19,725 bases of DNA from Bacteroidota bacterium. GTDB taxonomy: Bacteria > Bacteroidota > Bacteroidia > Bacteroidales > UBA932. Numbering within the stretch: position 1 is the stretch's first letter; every line of letters begins with the position of its first letter. The DNA lies in NCBI GenBank assembly GCA_017860395.1, contig JAGDMC010000004.1, positions 1 through 19,725 on the forward strand, read 5' to 3'. A program made the translations under genes and the position numbers. The notes beneath the pieces were generated by a model. That model saw only the letters and a program-made list of their open reading frames with translations. It was not told the DNA's origin and made no database searches. This document shows positions 7,572-16,124 of the stretch, piece after piece.

Positions 7572-7590
7572 ATTATAATTGTTACTTTTG
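7559..7590 (+). promoter_or_regulatory. Promoter for SulP gene
   Basis: TACTTTTG at 7583-7590 matches TAnnTTTG exactly, and a partial -33 element (GTTG, 7559-7562) lies 20 bp upstream. It overlaps the end of the cysteate synthase gene and predicts a leader of about 20 bases before the ATG at 7615. Confidence 0.5.
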
Positions 7591-7614
7591 CGCCCTCAAT
7601 CAAAAGTTTATATA

Positions 7615-9351
7615 ATGGATTTTCAGATATCTTCGGTCTTTCGGCCAAAATTTTTCGGCCTTTTCAGAAAAGACAGCGGTTATAACAAGAAAAAATTCAC
7701 ATCCGATCTTATTGCCGGAATTATTGTAGGAATAATAGCCCTGCCACTTGCCATTGCATTCGGTATCGCATCCGGTGTGACTCCGCAGCAAGGACTGATA
7801 ACGGCTATTGTTGCAGGTTTGCTGACTTCAATTTTTGGCGGGTCAAACTTTCTGATTGGAGGACCGACCGGAGCATTTATTGTAATTGTTTTTGGAATTG
7901 TATCCAAGTACGGTATGTCCGGGCTAATAATCGCAACAGTACTTGCAGGGATAATGCTTGTGGCTATGGGAGTTTTCAAACTCGGCAATATCATCCGTTT
8001 TATCCCCTATCCTATTGTTGTTGGTTTTACCAGCGGGATTGCCCTTGTTATTTTCTCCACACAAATAAAGGATTTATTCGGTCTCACAATAAATGAAGTC
8101 CCTTCCGAATTTATTCCTAAATGGATAAGCTATTTTCAGAACATATCAACGATTAATCTCTGGGAAACTGCCCTTGGATTATTTTGCCTGTTTATAATAA
8201 TATTCTGGCCAAAAATTACTACAAAAGTCCCGGGTTCCCTTATTGCAATTATATTCGGAACCATAGCTGCTCTTATTCTTTCCCGCTATATGGGTATTGA
8301 ATTTGCCACTATCGGCAGTAAATTTCCCGAACTTGCCGGGGGAATACCGCTTCCAAAACCAGTAACGCCAAAAATTGATTTTGAGGCAGTCAAATTGCTT
8401 TTTCAGCCCGCTATTACAATCGCATTGCTTTGCGCAATTGAGTCCTTACTATCGGCAATGGTCGCAGACGGGGTTACCGGGAAAAAACACGACTCAAACA
8501 CAGAACTTATAGGCCAGGGAATAGCAAATATCGTTACACCATTTTTTGGAGGTATTCCTGCTACCGGAGCTATTGCCAGAACGATGGCAAACATTAATAA
8601 CGGAGGAAAGACTCCCGTTGCCGGTATCATTCACGCAATTGTCCTGATAATTATATTTTTGTTTTTAATGCCATATGCGGTATATATACCACTATCGTGT
8701 CTTGCCGCAATTCTGATAATTGTTGCCTACAACATGAGTGAATGGAGAACATTCAAATATCTGATGAAAGGACACAGAGCCGATGTTGCTGTTTTGCTTC
8801 TTACATTCTTTCTGACAGTAATTGTCGATTTAACTGTTGCCATTGAAGTTGGTGTAGTACTTGCCATTATTCTGTTTGTGAAACGGGTTTCAGAAACATC
8901 TACCATCACAGTAATCGGACAACCTTTTTTATCGGGAACGGAAAACGATGAAAATACCAGTGATATCGAAATTCTGGACATTCCCAAAGGAGTTGAAGTC
9001 TATGAGATTGACGGCCCTTTCTTTTTCGGGCTCGCAAATAAGCTGGACGAACTTGATGTTACATCACACCATGTATTGAAAGTAAGGGTTATACGAATGA
9101 GGAAGGTGCCTTTTATGGATTCTACCGGACTTAATAACCTCAGGAATTTATGGAAAAGGTCCAGAAAGGAAAGAATTCATGTTATTCTTTCCGGAGTTAG
9201 TGAAAATGTGCTCGAGACTCTTTCGAAGTCGGGGTTTGCAGATGAAATCGGAAGAGAGTATATTTTCCCGCATATCCAACTGGCACTTGCTAAAGCTGCA
9301 GAAATTGTAAGAGAGCAGGAGTTGCACCAAATAAAGCACAGGAATGAATAA
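7615..9351 (+). CDS. SulP-family anion transporter with STAS domain
   Basis: This 578-residue inner-membrane protein has the SulP layout. A long hydrophobic domain with many membrane segments (about 25-430) begins with DLIAGIIVGIIALPLAIAFG and contains the GGPTGAF signature. A cytoplasmic STAS domain (about 459-560) includes the FMDSTG loop near residue 503. SulP carriers move sulfate, bicarbonate or other anions; the sequence does not tell which. The nearby cysteate synthase needs sulfite, so sulfate or sulfonate is a reasonable guess, but bicarbonate is as likely on family grounds. The ATG at 7615 is preferred over an in-frame TTG at 7579, which lies ahead of the -7 box. The gene overlaps the next one by 8 bases (ATGAATAA). 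Confidence 0.87.
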   Translation: MDFQISSVFRPKFFGLFRKDSGYNKKKFTSDLIAGIIVGIIALPLAIAFGIASGVTPQQGLITAIVAGLLTSIFGGSNFLIGGPTGAFIVIVFGIVSKYGMSGLIIATVLAGIMLVAMGVFKLGNIIRFIPYPIVVGFTSGIALVIFSTQIKDLFGLTINEVPSEFIPKWISYFQNISTINLWETALGLFCLFIIIFWPKITTKVPGSLIAIIFGTIAALILSRYMGIEFATIGSKFPELAGGIPLPKPVTPKIDFEAVKLLFQPAITIALLCAIESLLSAMVADGVTGKKHDSNTELIGQGIANIVTPFFGGIPATGAIARTMANINNGGKTPVAGIIHAIVLIIIFLFLMPYAVYIPLSCLAAILIIVAYNMSEWRTFKYLMKGHRADVAVLLLTFFLTVIVDLTVAIEVGVVLAIILFVKRVSETSTITVIGQPFLSGTENDENTSDIEILDIPKGVEVYEIDGPFFFGLANKLDELDVTSHHVLKVRVIRMRKVPFMDSTGLNNLRNLWKRSRKERIHVILSGVSENVLETLSKSGFADEIGREYIFPHIQLALAKAAEIVREQELHQIKHRNE

Positions 9352-10282
9352 ATGGTACTCCGGGCTATCGGACAGAACAAAGGGAATATTGCTTATTGTT
9401 GCTGCAAATACCCTTTTTGCTATTAATCTTCCTGTTTCGAGAGAAATCACGCCAAGATGGATAGACCCGTTTGGACTGTCTCAGCTTAGAATAACATTTG
9501 CCTTTATTTCATTTCTTCTTCTATCGTTTATTATTAGTAATAAAGACGGGAAATCATTTTCACCCAAAGAACATGTCCTTTTGTTTTTTAGTGGAATTTT
9601 TGGAACTACGTTAAACCAGCTTTCGTTTTTGGCCGGTCTTGCGAAAACATCTCCCGTTGATGCTTCGCTTATTATAACCATAACTCCTATAATAACAATG
9701 ATTTTTGCAGCTCTCATAATAAAGGAGCATGTCACTTTTAAGAAAGCATCGGGGGTATTTATCGGGATGGCCGGAGCTGCGCTTATACTTTATACTGCAA
9801 AGAGCGGAGGATTTAACCAGACTGGCACACTTGAAGGGAATCTCATAGTGCTCATCAGCTGCTTCGTATATGCGTTATATCTTGTTATTGTGCGCCCGCT
9901 AATGATGAACCACTCTCCCATTCATGTAATGAAATGGATATTTTTCTATGGAATGTTTATTTCTCTTCCGTTTACCTGGAAGTACGTTTCAATAAATCCA
10001 GGTGCCTCTGCCGGAGTATATTTTGAACTGGGTTATGCTTTGCTTATGGGAACTTTTGCCGCATACCTGCTTGTTGCATTTGCTCTTCAAATGCTTAAGC
10101 CGACAACAGTGAGCATGTTTAATTATATACAGCCTGTTCTTGCTTCTGTGATTGCAATCTCTATAGGACAGGATGTTCTCAACTGGACTAAACCACTATC
10201 GGCTGCATTAATCTTTGCAGGCGTATATCTTGTAATCACGTCAAAATCAAAATCCGAGATTGAAAAATTATCTGGAAACTGA
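9344..10282 (+). CDS. EamA-family drug/metabolite transporter
   Basis: This 312-residue membrane protein has two tandem EamA repeats, each of about five hydrophobic helices, roughly residues 12-140 and 160-300. The family pattern ASLIITITPIITMIFAALIIKE ends the first repeat and AALIFAGVYLVIT the second. EamA proteins are mostly exporters of amino acids and small metabolites; the E. coli namesake exports cysteine-pathway compounds. The start overlaps the SulP stop, so the two are probably cotranscribed and translationally coupled. Its stop overlaps the convergent glycosidase gene by 15 bases. The substrate is unknown. Export of a sulfur amino acid or sulfonate would fit the neighbourhood but is a guess. 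Confidence 0.85.
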   Translation: MNKWYSGLSDRTKGILLIVAANTLFAINLPVSREITPRWIDPFGLSQLRITFAFISFLLLSFIISNKDGKSFSPKEHVLLFFSGIFGTTLNQLSFLAGLAKTSPVDASLIITITPIITMIFAALIIKEHVTFKKASGVFIGMAGAALILYTAKSGGFNQTGTLEGNLIVLISCFVYALYLVIVRPLMMNHSPIHVMKWIFFYGMFISLPFTWKYVSINPGASAGVYFELGYALLMGTFAAYLLVAFALQMLKPTTVSMFNYIQPVLASVIAISIGQDVLNWTKPLSAALIFAGVYLVITSKSKSEIEKLSGN

Positions 10283-11761
10283 ATTTGAAGGAATGCTTTC
10301 ATTCTGAAGCCGGTCGAGGGCGGTAACGACATATTTTACCCCTTTTTTTCCATCAATTTTGAATTTAGTAGCATCCCTTACAATTGAAACAATCTTTGAG
10401 GGATTATCCAGATTAACAGATTCTCCTGCACCAAATCTGTAAACTACATAGAAAACAGCCCTGTCCATCTCTGTTGCAAATTCCGGAGAGCTCCAGGTCA
10501 GGTAACCTTTTAGGTATTTAAGATTATAAGCAGGTTTTGGAGGAATTGTATCGATGTTTTTATACTTTGGCATAAGTGCAGGATATCTCTGGTAATTTGT
10601 CTCAAGAGAATCAACCAGTTTTGGATGATTTTCAAAACTCAGCCCGGACCACCATATATTACCCTTAATATTTGAGTCGTTTCGTACCATTTCCATTTTT
10701 CTGAATAGCTGGTTAACAAGGTCTCCGTTGCGATTCTTGATTTCGAGCTGATTAGATATGCTCTGCCCGATGTAAAGGTTTACACCGTTACTGTTTTTCG
10801 ACCACCATTTTACCAATGGAGCGTAGTTAACTCTTGAATGTCCTATTTCCCAGTAAAGCTGAGGCGCATTGTAGTCAATCCAGCCCATTTTAGTCCACAA
10901 CAATATATCGGCAAACAAATCGTCATAATTTGTCTGAAGAGAAGATGATTCGGACCCGTTCGGGTCAACAGTATTGTTTCTCCAGACCCCAAACGGACTG
11001 ATTCCGAATTTCACCCACGGTTTTATTGATTTAATGGTTTCACTCAGCTCTTTTACAAGAATATTTACATTATTCCTTCGCCAGCTGTTTTTGTCGAAAC
11101 GGCCAAATCCGTCTGCCCTGTGATACAAAAGAAATGACTCTTCGTCCGGAAATTCAAGATATGGAAGCCTGTATGGGTAAAAATAATCATCAAAGTGAAT
11201 TGCATCCACATCGTATCGTGCGACAAAATCTGCAATTACTTTTTTCAGATGCTCTCTTGAACCGGGTCTTCCCGGGTCGAAGTATAACTGTGGCCCATAT
11301 TGCAAGAAAAGCTCAGGCTTGCTGAAATAGAGGTGATTGGGAGCAAGTATCTCGTTTTTGTTCGAAGTGACTCTGTATGGATTGAACCACGCATGGAATT
11401 CCATTCCTCTTTTATGACACTCTTCGATTACAAACTGTGCAGGATCAAACAGAGGGTTGGGTGCCTTTCCCTGAACACCGGTAATGAAGCGGCTCCATGG
11501 TTCAAGTTCGGATACAAACAAGGCATCGGCCTGAGGGCGTACCTGAAAAATTACAGCATTGATATTTAGTTTCCTGAATACATCCAGATTATGAATTATA
11601 TCGGCTTTAATTTCATCTGTACTCATATTTTTCCAGGTTGTATTTACAACCGTAGGATACCAGGCCCCTCTGAATTCTCTTTTTGGATCGTTCCCCGCCC
11701 TTAAGCTTGAAGCACCAAGTGCAACAAGCAGTAATACTGATATCAAATATTTAATTTTCAT
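10268..11761 (-). CDS. Secreted GHL10-type glycoside hydrolase (DUF187/PF02638)
   Basis: This 497-residue protein starts with a clear signal peptide (MKIKYLISVLLLVALGASSLRAG, no lipobox Cys). The GHL10 barrel follows at about 28-400, with REFRGAWYPTVVN, FQVRPQADALF, EFHAWFNPYR and HFDDYFYPY (189-197), and FGISPFGVWRN further on. The acidic pair in HFDDYFYPY sits where the family's catalytic acids are expected. The last about 90 residues look like a fibronectin-III type domain (IDTIPPKPAYNLK onward). The E. coli family member DigH cleaves peptidoglycan glycans stripped of stem peptides, so a cell-wall role is likely, though a dietary glycan is possible. It stands alone on the minus strand with its own promoter and meets the EamA gene tail to tail. 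Confidence 0.87.
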   Translation of the reverse strand: MKIKYLISVLLLVALGASSLRAGNDPKREFRGAWYPTVVNTTWKNMSTDEIKADIIHNLDVFRKLNINAVIFQVRPQADALFVSELEPWSRFITGVQGKAPNPLFDPAQFVIEECHKRGMEFHAWFNPYRVTSNKNEILAPNHLYFSKPELFLQYGPQLYFDPGRPGSREHLKKVIADFVARYDVDAIHFDDYFYPYRLPYLEFPDEESFLLYHRADGFGRFDKNSWRRNNVNILVKELSETIKSIKPWVKFGISPFGVWRNNTVDPNGSESSSLQTNYDDLFADILLWTKMGWIDYNAPQLYWEIGHSRVNYAPLVKWWSKNSNGVNLYIGQSISNQLEIKNRNGDLVNQLFRKMEMVRNDSNIKGNIWWSGLSFENHPKLVDSLETNYQRYPALMPKYKNIDTIPPKPAYNLKYLKGYLTWSSPEFATEMDRAVFYVVYRFGAGESVNLDNPSKIVSIVRDATKFKIDGKKGVKYVVTALDRLQNESIPSNSVSR

Positions 11762-11784
11762 AACTCAGAAATTAATTAACACTC

Positions 11785-11817
11785 CAAATTATAACAAAAA
11801 ATGGTACTTACCAAAAA
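11785..11817 (-). promoter_or_regulatory. Likely promoter for GHL10 gene
   Basis: On the minus strand TTTTTGG (11811-11817) is followed after 18 bases by TATAATTTG (11785-11793). The -7 box has one base more than TAnnTTTG. It lies 23 bases before the ATG. The -33 element coincides with the T-run of the thiolase terminator, so this promoter is packed directly against that terminator. Confidence 0.35.
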
Positions 11818-11845
11818 GAGCTGCCTGAATATCTCAGGCAGCTCT
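11811..11845 (-). terminator. Intrinsic terminator of the lysine operon
   Basis: A perfect 12-bp stem (AGAGCTGCCTGA at 11817-11828 and TCAGGCAGCTCT at 11834-11845) has a 5-base loop, with TTTTT following on the minus strand. It begins 20 bases after the thiolase stop and closes the kam operon. There is no comparable T-run on the plus side. Confidence 0.9.
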
Positions 11846-11865
11846 CCTTTAAGTTTAGAAAGAGA

Positions 11866-13071
11866 CTAAACTGCTTTTACTACAATTGCAGTTCCCATTC
11901 CGCCTCCTATACACAGTGAAGCAAGTCCAACCTTTTTGCCGGAAGCTTTCAGCTCATGTACAAGTGATACAAGAATTCTGTTGCCTGATGCCCCAATAGG
12001 GTGTCCCAAAGCAATTGCCCCGCCATTAATGTTTGTATGCTGGTCAATCCACTCACGGCTCACTTTGTGCTCGTCAATAAGCTCTTTAATAACGCCTAAT
12101 GCTTGTGCTGCAAATGCTTCGTTAAGTTCTATAAGCTCCATGTCTGAAAGTTTCAGGCCACCGTTTTTAAGTGCTTTCCTGATTGCTGGAACCGGGCCAA
12201 GGCCCATATATGCCGGATCAACGCCGCCTTGTCCACAAGAAACAATTTCTGCCATTGGTTTAAGTCCGTATGTATTTACAGCTTCTTCACTTGCAAGCAT
12301 AACAAATGAAGCACCGTCGTTCACCCCGGATGCATTTCCGGCAGTAACTGTTCCGTCTTTTTTGAATGCAGGTTTTAGCATGGCAAGTTTTTCGGGAGTA
12401 CTGGCTCTGTTTGGAAATTCATCTTTATTGAAGAGGATTGTCTCCTTCTTTGAAACTATTTCAACCGTTACAATCTCTTTGTCAAAAGCTCCGCTGTCAA
12501 CAGCCTTAATTGCCTTTTGTTGTGAAGAGAATGAAAAAGCATCCTGTGCTTCTCTGGTTATTCCGTATTTTTCAGCGATGTTCTCTGCAGTAATACCCAT
12601 ATGATATTTATTGAATGCATCGGTGAGACCGTCGCAAACCATATGGTCAACAGCCTGTATATTACCCATTTTGATTCCGGTCCTTACTCCTCCCGGTAAA
12701 ACAAATCCCGCATTGGACATAGATTCTGTACCTCCGGCAATTATAACATCCGAAAGGCCTGAAAGAATTTCAGCGTAACCGTTCATTACTGCTTTCATAC
12801 CGGATCCGCAAACCATATTAATCGAGTATGCAGGAACTTCTTTTGGAATTCCGCCCAAAATAGAAGCCTGGCGGGCAACACCCTGCATCTGTCCTGCAGA
12901 AAGAATATTTCCTGCAATTACAGAATCTACATTTTCTGGAGAGATTCCGCTCTCTTTAATAATTTCTTTAATTACAATTGCTCCAAGTTCTCCGGAATTA
13001 AAAGAGGAAAGTGAACCCATAAATTTCCCGATAGCTGTTCTTTTTGCAGCAACAATAAATACCTTTTTCAT
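11866..13071 (-). CDS. atoB: Acetyl-CoA C-acetyltransferase (thiolase)
   Basis: This 401-residue thiolase has a normal length and all active-site residues: C88 (MVCGSGMKA), H357 (ALGHPIGASG) and C387 (SLCIGGGMG), plus NEAFA at 317-321. It splits acetoacetyl-CoA with CoA into two acetyl-CoA, the last step of lysine fermentation after the CoA-transferase has activated acetoacetate. It could also run in the condensing direction for butyrate formation. It starts one base after the atoA stop and is the last gene of the operon, 20 bases before a strong terminator. Confidence 0.93.
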   Translation of the reverse strand: MKKVFIVAAKRTAIGKFMGSLSSFNSGELGAIVIKEIIKESGISPENVDSVIAGNILSAGQMQGVARQASILGGIPKEVPAYSINMVCGSGMKAVMNGYAEILSGLSDVIIAGGTESMSNAGFVLPGGVRTGIKMGNIQAVDHMVCDGLTDAFNKYHMGITAENIAEKYGITREAQDAFSFSSQQKAIKAVDSGAFDKEIVTVEIVSKKETILFNKDEFPNRASTPEKLAMLKPAFKKDGTVTAGNASGVNDGASFVMLASEEAVNTYGLKPMAEIVSCGQGGVDPAYMGLGPVPAIRKALKNGGLKLSDMELIELNEAFAAQALGVIKELIDEHKVSREWIDQHTNINGGAIALGHPIGASGNRILVSLVHELKASGKKVGLASLCIGGGMGTAIVVKAV

Positions 13072-13072
13072 A

Positions 13073-13732
13073 TTAATTTCTCATTTTAATTAATTTGTCC
13101 GATATAATCAATTTTGCACCTGTAGCTTTCTGAATCTCCTCTGGTGTAAACTCAGGATGAATTTCAATGAGAACTATTCCTTTCGGGGTAATTTCCATAA
13201 CACCCATCTCCGTAATAATCATACTAACCACATTAGCTGCTGTAAGCGGCAAATTACACAGCTGTAATATTTTGTGTGCTCCTTTTGCAGTGTGCTCCAT
13301 TGCAAGAATTACTCTTTTTGCTCCAACCAGAAGATCCATTGCACCACCCATTCCCGGAGTTTTCTTGCCTGGAATCATCCAGTTTGCAAGATTTCCGAGT
13401 TCATCTACCTCCATAGCTCCGAGTATAGTAACATCTACATGTCTGCCTCTTATAATTGAAAAGGAGAAAGCAGAATCGAAACTGGATGCACCGTTGAAAT
13501 AAGAAATATATCCCCCTCCGGCATTAGTGTAATTTTTATCCTCCGTTCCGGGTGCCGGTTCCGGTCCCATTCCAAGAAGTCCATTTTCCGATTGCAAGGT
13601 TACCTTCACTCCGTCAGGCAGATAGTTAGGAATAAGCGTAGGCAGGCCTATTCCAAGATTAACTACATCTCCGTCTTTAAGTTCAAGGGCTGCCCTTCTG
13701 GCAATAACCTCTCTGATCTCATTTTTGTCCAT
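13073..13732 (-). CDS. atoA: Acetoacetate/butyrate CoA-transferase, beta subunit
   Basis: This 219-residue family I CoA-transferase beta subunit carries the catalytic Glu at E49 in QSENGLLGMGP, the LGIGLPT motif near 26-32 and GGAMDLL near 128-134. In lysine fermentation the AtoDA pair moves CoA from butyryl-CoA to acetoacetate, giving butyrate and acetoacetyl-CoA for the thiolase. The enzyme needs an alpha subunit (AtoD), which is absent here: the gene directly upstream is kamE, 10 bases away. The alpha gene must lie elsewhere, probably beyond the right edge in the first part of the operon. A scoA/scoB-type succinyl or acetyl specificity cannot be ruled out. Confidence 0.88.
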   Translation of the reverse strand: MDKNEIREVIARRAALELKDGDVVNLGIGLPTLIPNYLPDGVKVTLQSENGLLGMGPEPAPGTEDKNYTNAGGGYISYFNGASSFDSAFSFSIIRGRHVDVTILGAMEVDELGNLANWMIPGKKTPGMGGAMDLLVGAKRVILAMEHTAKGAHKILQLCNLPLTAANVVSMIITEMGVMEITPKGIVLIEIHPEFTPEEIQKATGAKLIISDKLIKMRN

Positions 13733-13742
13733 AGCTATATAT

Positions 13743-14546
13743 TTAAATTTTATTTTTCTTTACAGATAATCTTCTCACAAATTCCTGTGAAATATATGAT
13801 GCAACATCGTCGGCATAACTGTTCATCCCAAATCCAGCATCGTATCCGAGTTCTTTTGCAAGTTCGTGAGAAAGTCTCGGCCCGCCGCAAACAAGAATAA
13901 GTTTGTCTCTCAGACCTTCTGCCTCCATTAGTTCCACAAGTTCCACAAGGTTCTTGATATGAACATCTTTTTGTGTAACTGTCTGGGAAACCAGAAGGGC
14001 ATCAGCTCCAAGTTCAATTGCCTTTGCAATGAACTCTTCATTTGGAACCTGTGAACCAAGGTTGTATGCATCTATCATTTCATATCTCTCAAGTCCGTAA
14101 TGACCTGCATAACCCTTCATATTCATTATGGCATCAATACCCACTGTATGTGCATCTGTTCCGGTGCTGGCGCCAACAATTACAAGAGGACGGCCAATTT
14201 GTTCCCTGATGTAATCATCAGTCTCGTGCATATCCATTTTACCGGATTCAACTTTGGGAACATAAATGTTGCTGAAGTTTACTGTATGAATAGTGCTGCC
14301 GTAACAGTTAAAAAAAGTGAATCCGGGAGTAAGTTCTTTGTAATAAACAACCTGAGGGTTTTCAAACCCCATTTGTCTTATGAGTTGTTTTGCCGCTTCT
14401 ATTGCTTCATCTCCCATAGGAACAGGAAGAGTAAAACTAAGCTGAACCTTTCCATCATTCATTGTATCGCCATATGGCTTAACTTTCTCGAGATCTAGTG
14501 TTTTGTCAAATTCCTTCGACTGCATTGAATATAGTCCGCCACTCAT
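13743..14546 (-). CDS. kamE: Lysine 5,6-aminomutase, beta subunit
   Basis: The 267-residue B12-binding subunit of lysine 5,6-aminomutase moves the terminal amino group of beta-lysine to give 3,5-diaminohexanoate, using adenosylcobalamin and PLP with KamD. The base-off cobalamin motif DAHTVG has H133, and K144 in NMKGYAGHYGLERY is the PLP lysine. Both numbers match those I recall for the Clostridium enzyme, which supports the ATG at 14546. A C-terminal Rossmann-like cobalamin fold carries VCGGPRLS near 218-225. An N-terminal extension (about 1-110) contacts KamD. The start lies one base after the kamD stop and has a strong Shine-Dalgarno sequence. Confidence 0.95.
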   Translation of the reverse strand: MSGGLYSMQSKEFDKTLDLEKVKPYGDTMNDGKVQLSFTLPVPMGDEAIEAAKQLIRQMGFENPQVVYYKELTPGFTFFNCYGSTIHTVNFSNIYVPKVESGKMDMHETDDYIREQIGRPLVIVGASTGTDAHTVGIDAIMNMKGYAGHYGLERYEMIDAYNLGSQVPNEEFIAKAIELGADALLVSQTVTQKDVHIKNLVELVELMEAEGLRDKLILVCGGPRLSHELAKELGYDAGFGMNSYADDVASYISQEFVRRLSVKKNKI

Positions 14547-14547
14547 T

Positions 14548-16101
14548 CTATTTTCCTCCTAACATTATTTTAATAAACGGGTTAACATAATTGTCGCCCT
14601 TCCCTACTACTCCGCTGAGTCCTTTACCTCCAGTTCTGGCACGCTTTACGTCTCCAAAGAGACCTTTTTCCAAAGCAAGGAAAAGTCCTTCATTTTCAAT
14701 TTTTTCAAGAAGTAAGATAGAATTTTCAAGTACCTCTTTTGCTCTTGATTTGATTATTCCGCCCTCTTTAAACTCCACTTCGTTTCCGAGCCCTTTCATT
14801 GTTGAAAATATATACTTGGCATTTTCAATGGAAAGATATCTGTCTGCCATAAAAGGAGTGTGTATTGCCTCAGTAGGCATTCCAAGGAGCTGAATTCCCT
14901 GATTTGTCCATATCCCTACGATATTGAAAAGAGCGTCCTGAATATGTCCCCGGAATATGTTCCCTGTCATGAACTTTGTAGGTGGCATGTATTTTAGGGG
15001 AGCATCAGGAAAAATTTCTCGTGTCATTTGTGCCTGAGCAAGCTCGTAAAGAAAACCGTTTTCAAGCTCCGGATCCATCTCAAATGCATGTCCGAGCCCC
15101 ATTTGAGCCGGAGGAAGTCCTGCCAGTAAGGCAAGCTGTTCATTTATGAAGTCCGAGGCAAGAACCGTATGTGCTTCCTCATATGCATCAGCAGTTGTGA
15201 GATAGTTGTCTTCTCCTGTGTTAATGATTACCCCTGCAAATGAATTGATTGCTCTTGAAAAGAACTGGTCCACAAGAGTTCTTTGCATATTAATATCTCT
15301 GAAAAGAATACCGTAAAGAGCATCGTTGAGCATTACATCAAGACCTTCAAATGCGCCCATAACAGCAATTTCTGGCATACAAAGTCCTGAACAGTAATTA
15401 CAAAGGCGAATATATCGCCCAACCTCTTCACCAACTTTGTCAAGAGCCGACCGCATTATTCTGAAATTCTCCTGAGTTGCAAAAGTTCCTCCAAACCCTT
15501 CTGTTGTTGCACCAAACGGTACATAATCGAGAAGTGACTGGCCTGTTGTACGGATAACCGCAATTATATCGGCACCCTGTCTTGCTGCAGCTTCTGCCTG
15601 AACAACATCTTCATAAATATTGCCTGTAGCAACAATTACATACAAATAAGGCTTAGGGCCTTCACCTATAGTATTCAGGTACTCTTCCCTGCGCATTCTT
15701 CTTTTGCGGATTCTGTTTATGCTTTCCTCAATTACAGGAGCAAGCACAGAGTCAATCTTTTCCCTGTCTTGTGCAGCAACTCTTGTGATATCGATTGTAC
15801 CGTCTGATATTCCTTCTGCAACCTGCTGTGGAGTGAGACCTGTTGCGGCCATCGCATTTCCCAAAAAATACAGGGCACCCTGGTTAAGCACCCCTTTCTC
15901 TTTCAACTCATCCACAACTATATTGGGAAGAGGAACTTCATTGCTGTCCACTCCATCTATGCCCATAAGACGGCACAGAGTTCTCTCAACTGCTACGGTA
16001 GTATAATTGTCTACAAATTTTTGAACTTCTGCAGCAATTTTTCCCGAGAGATCTCTCGCATGCTCTACCCTTTTAAAATCTAAACCTAATTTGCTTTGCA
16101 T
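14548..16101 (-). CDS. kamD: Lysine 5,6-aminomutase, alpha subunit
   Basis: The 517-residue alpha subunit forms the barrel that holds PLP and adenosylcobalamin facing KamE. Recognised blocks include ARDLSGKIAAEVQKFVDNYTT near the start, TVAVERTLCRLMGIDGVD, RQGADIIAVIRTTGQSLLDY, FGATTEGFGGTFATQENFR and GHAFEMDPELENGF. Length and order match the known subunit. The gene lies 23 bases after kamC and 1 base before kamE, so alpha and beta are made together. It acts in the cytoplasm on beta-lysine made by KamA, and may also accept D-lysine. Confidence 0.95.
   Translation of the reverse strand: MQSKLGLDFKRVEHARDLSGKIAAEVQKFVDNYTTVAVERTLCRLMGIDGVDSNEVPLPNIVVDELKEKGVLNQGALYFLGNAMAATGLTPQQVAEGISDGTIDITRVAAQDREKIDSVLAPVIEESINRIRKRRMRREEYLNTIGEGPKPYLYVIVATGNIYEDVVQAEAAARQGADIIAVIRTTGQSLLDYVPFGATTEGFGGTFATQENFRIMRSALDKVGEEVGRYIRLCNYCSGLCMPEIAVMGAFEGLDVMLNDALYGILFRDINMQRTLVDQFFSRAINSFAGVIINTGEDNYLTTADAYEEAHTVLASDFINEQLALLAGLPPAQMGLGHAFEMDPELENGFLYELAQAQMTREIFPDAPLKYMPPTKFMTGNIFRGHIQDALFNIVGIWTNQGIQLLGMPTEAIHTPFMADRYLSIENAKYIFSTMKGLGNEVEFKEGGIIKSRAKEVLENSILLLEKIENEGLFLALEKGLFGDVKRARTGGKGLSGVVGKGDNYVNPFIKIMLGGK
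14555..14560 (-). promoter_or_regulatory. Strong Shine-Dalgarno AGGAGG for kamE
   Basis: AGGAGG lies 8 bases before the kamE ATG and is formed by the Gly-Gly codons at the very end of kamD (LGGK, stop). A full anti-SD match is unusual in Bacteroidota, whose genes mostly lack one. It may balance synthesis of the two subunits. Confidence 0.55.
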
Positions 16102-16124
16102 CTTATCTTTGAAATTAAATAAAT

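Noticed and set aside
7579..7614. TTG start for the SulP gene
   Set aside because: The added residues (LLLRPQSKVYI) overlap the promoter, and SulP similarity begins after the ATG at 7615.
10268..10282. 15-base tail-to-tail overlap of the EamA and GHL10 genes as a sign of a wrong stop or frameshift
   Set aside because: Both proteins end at normal family length; short convergent overlaps are common in compact genomes.
11936..12604. 222-residue plus-strand ORF opposite the thiolase gene
   Set aside because: It is antisense to a well-conserved thiolase, has Ser/Pro/Ala-rich composition typical of a shadow frame, and shows no known motif.
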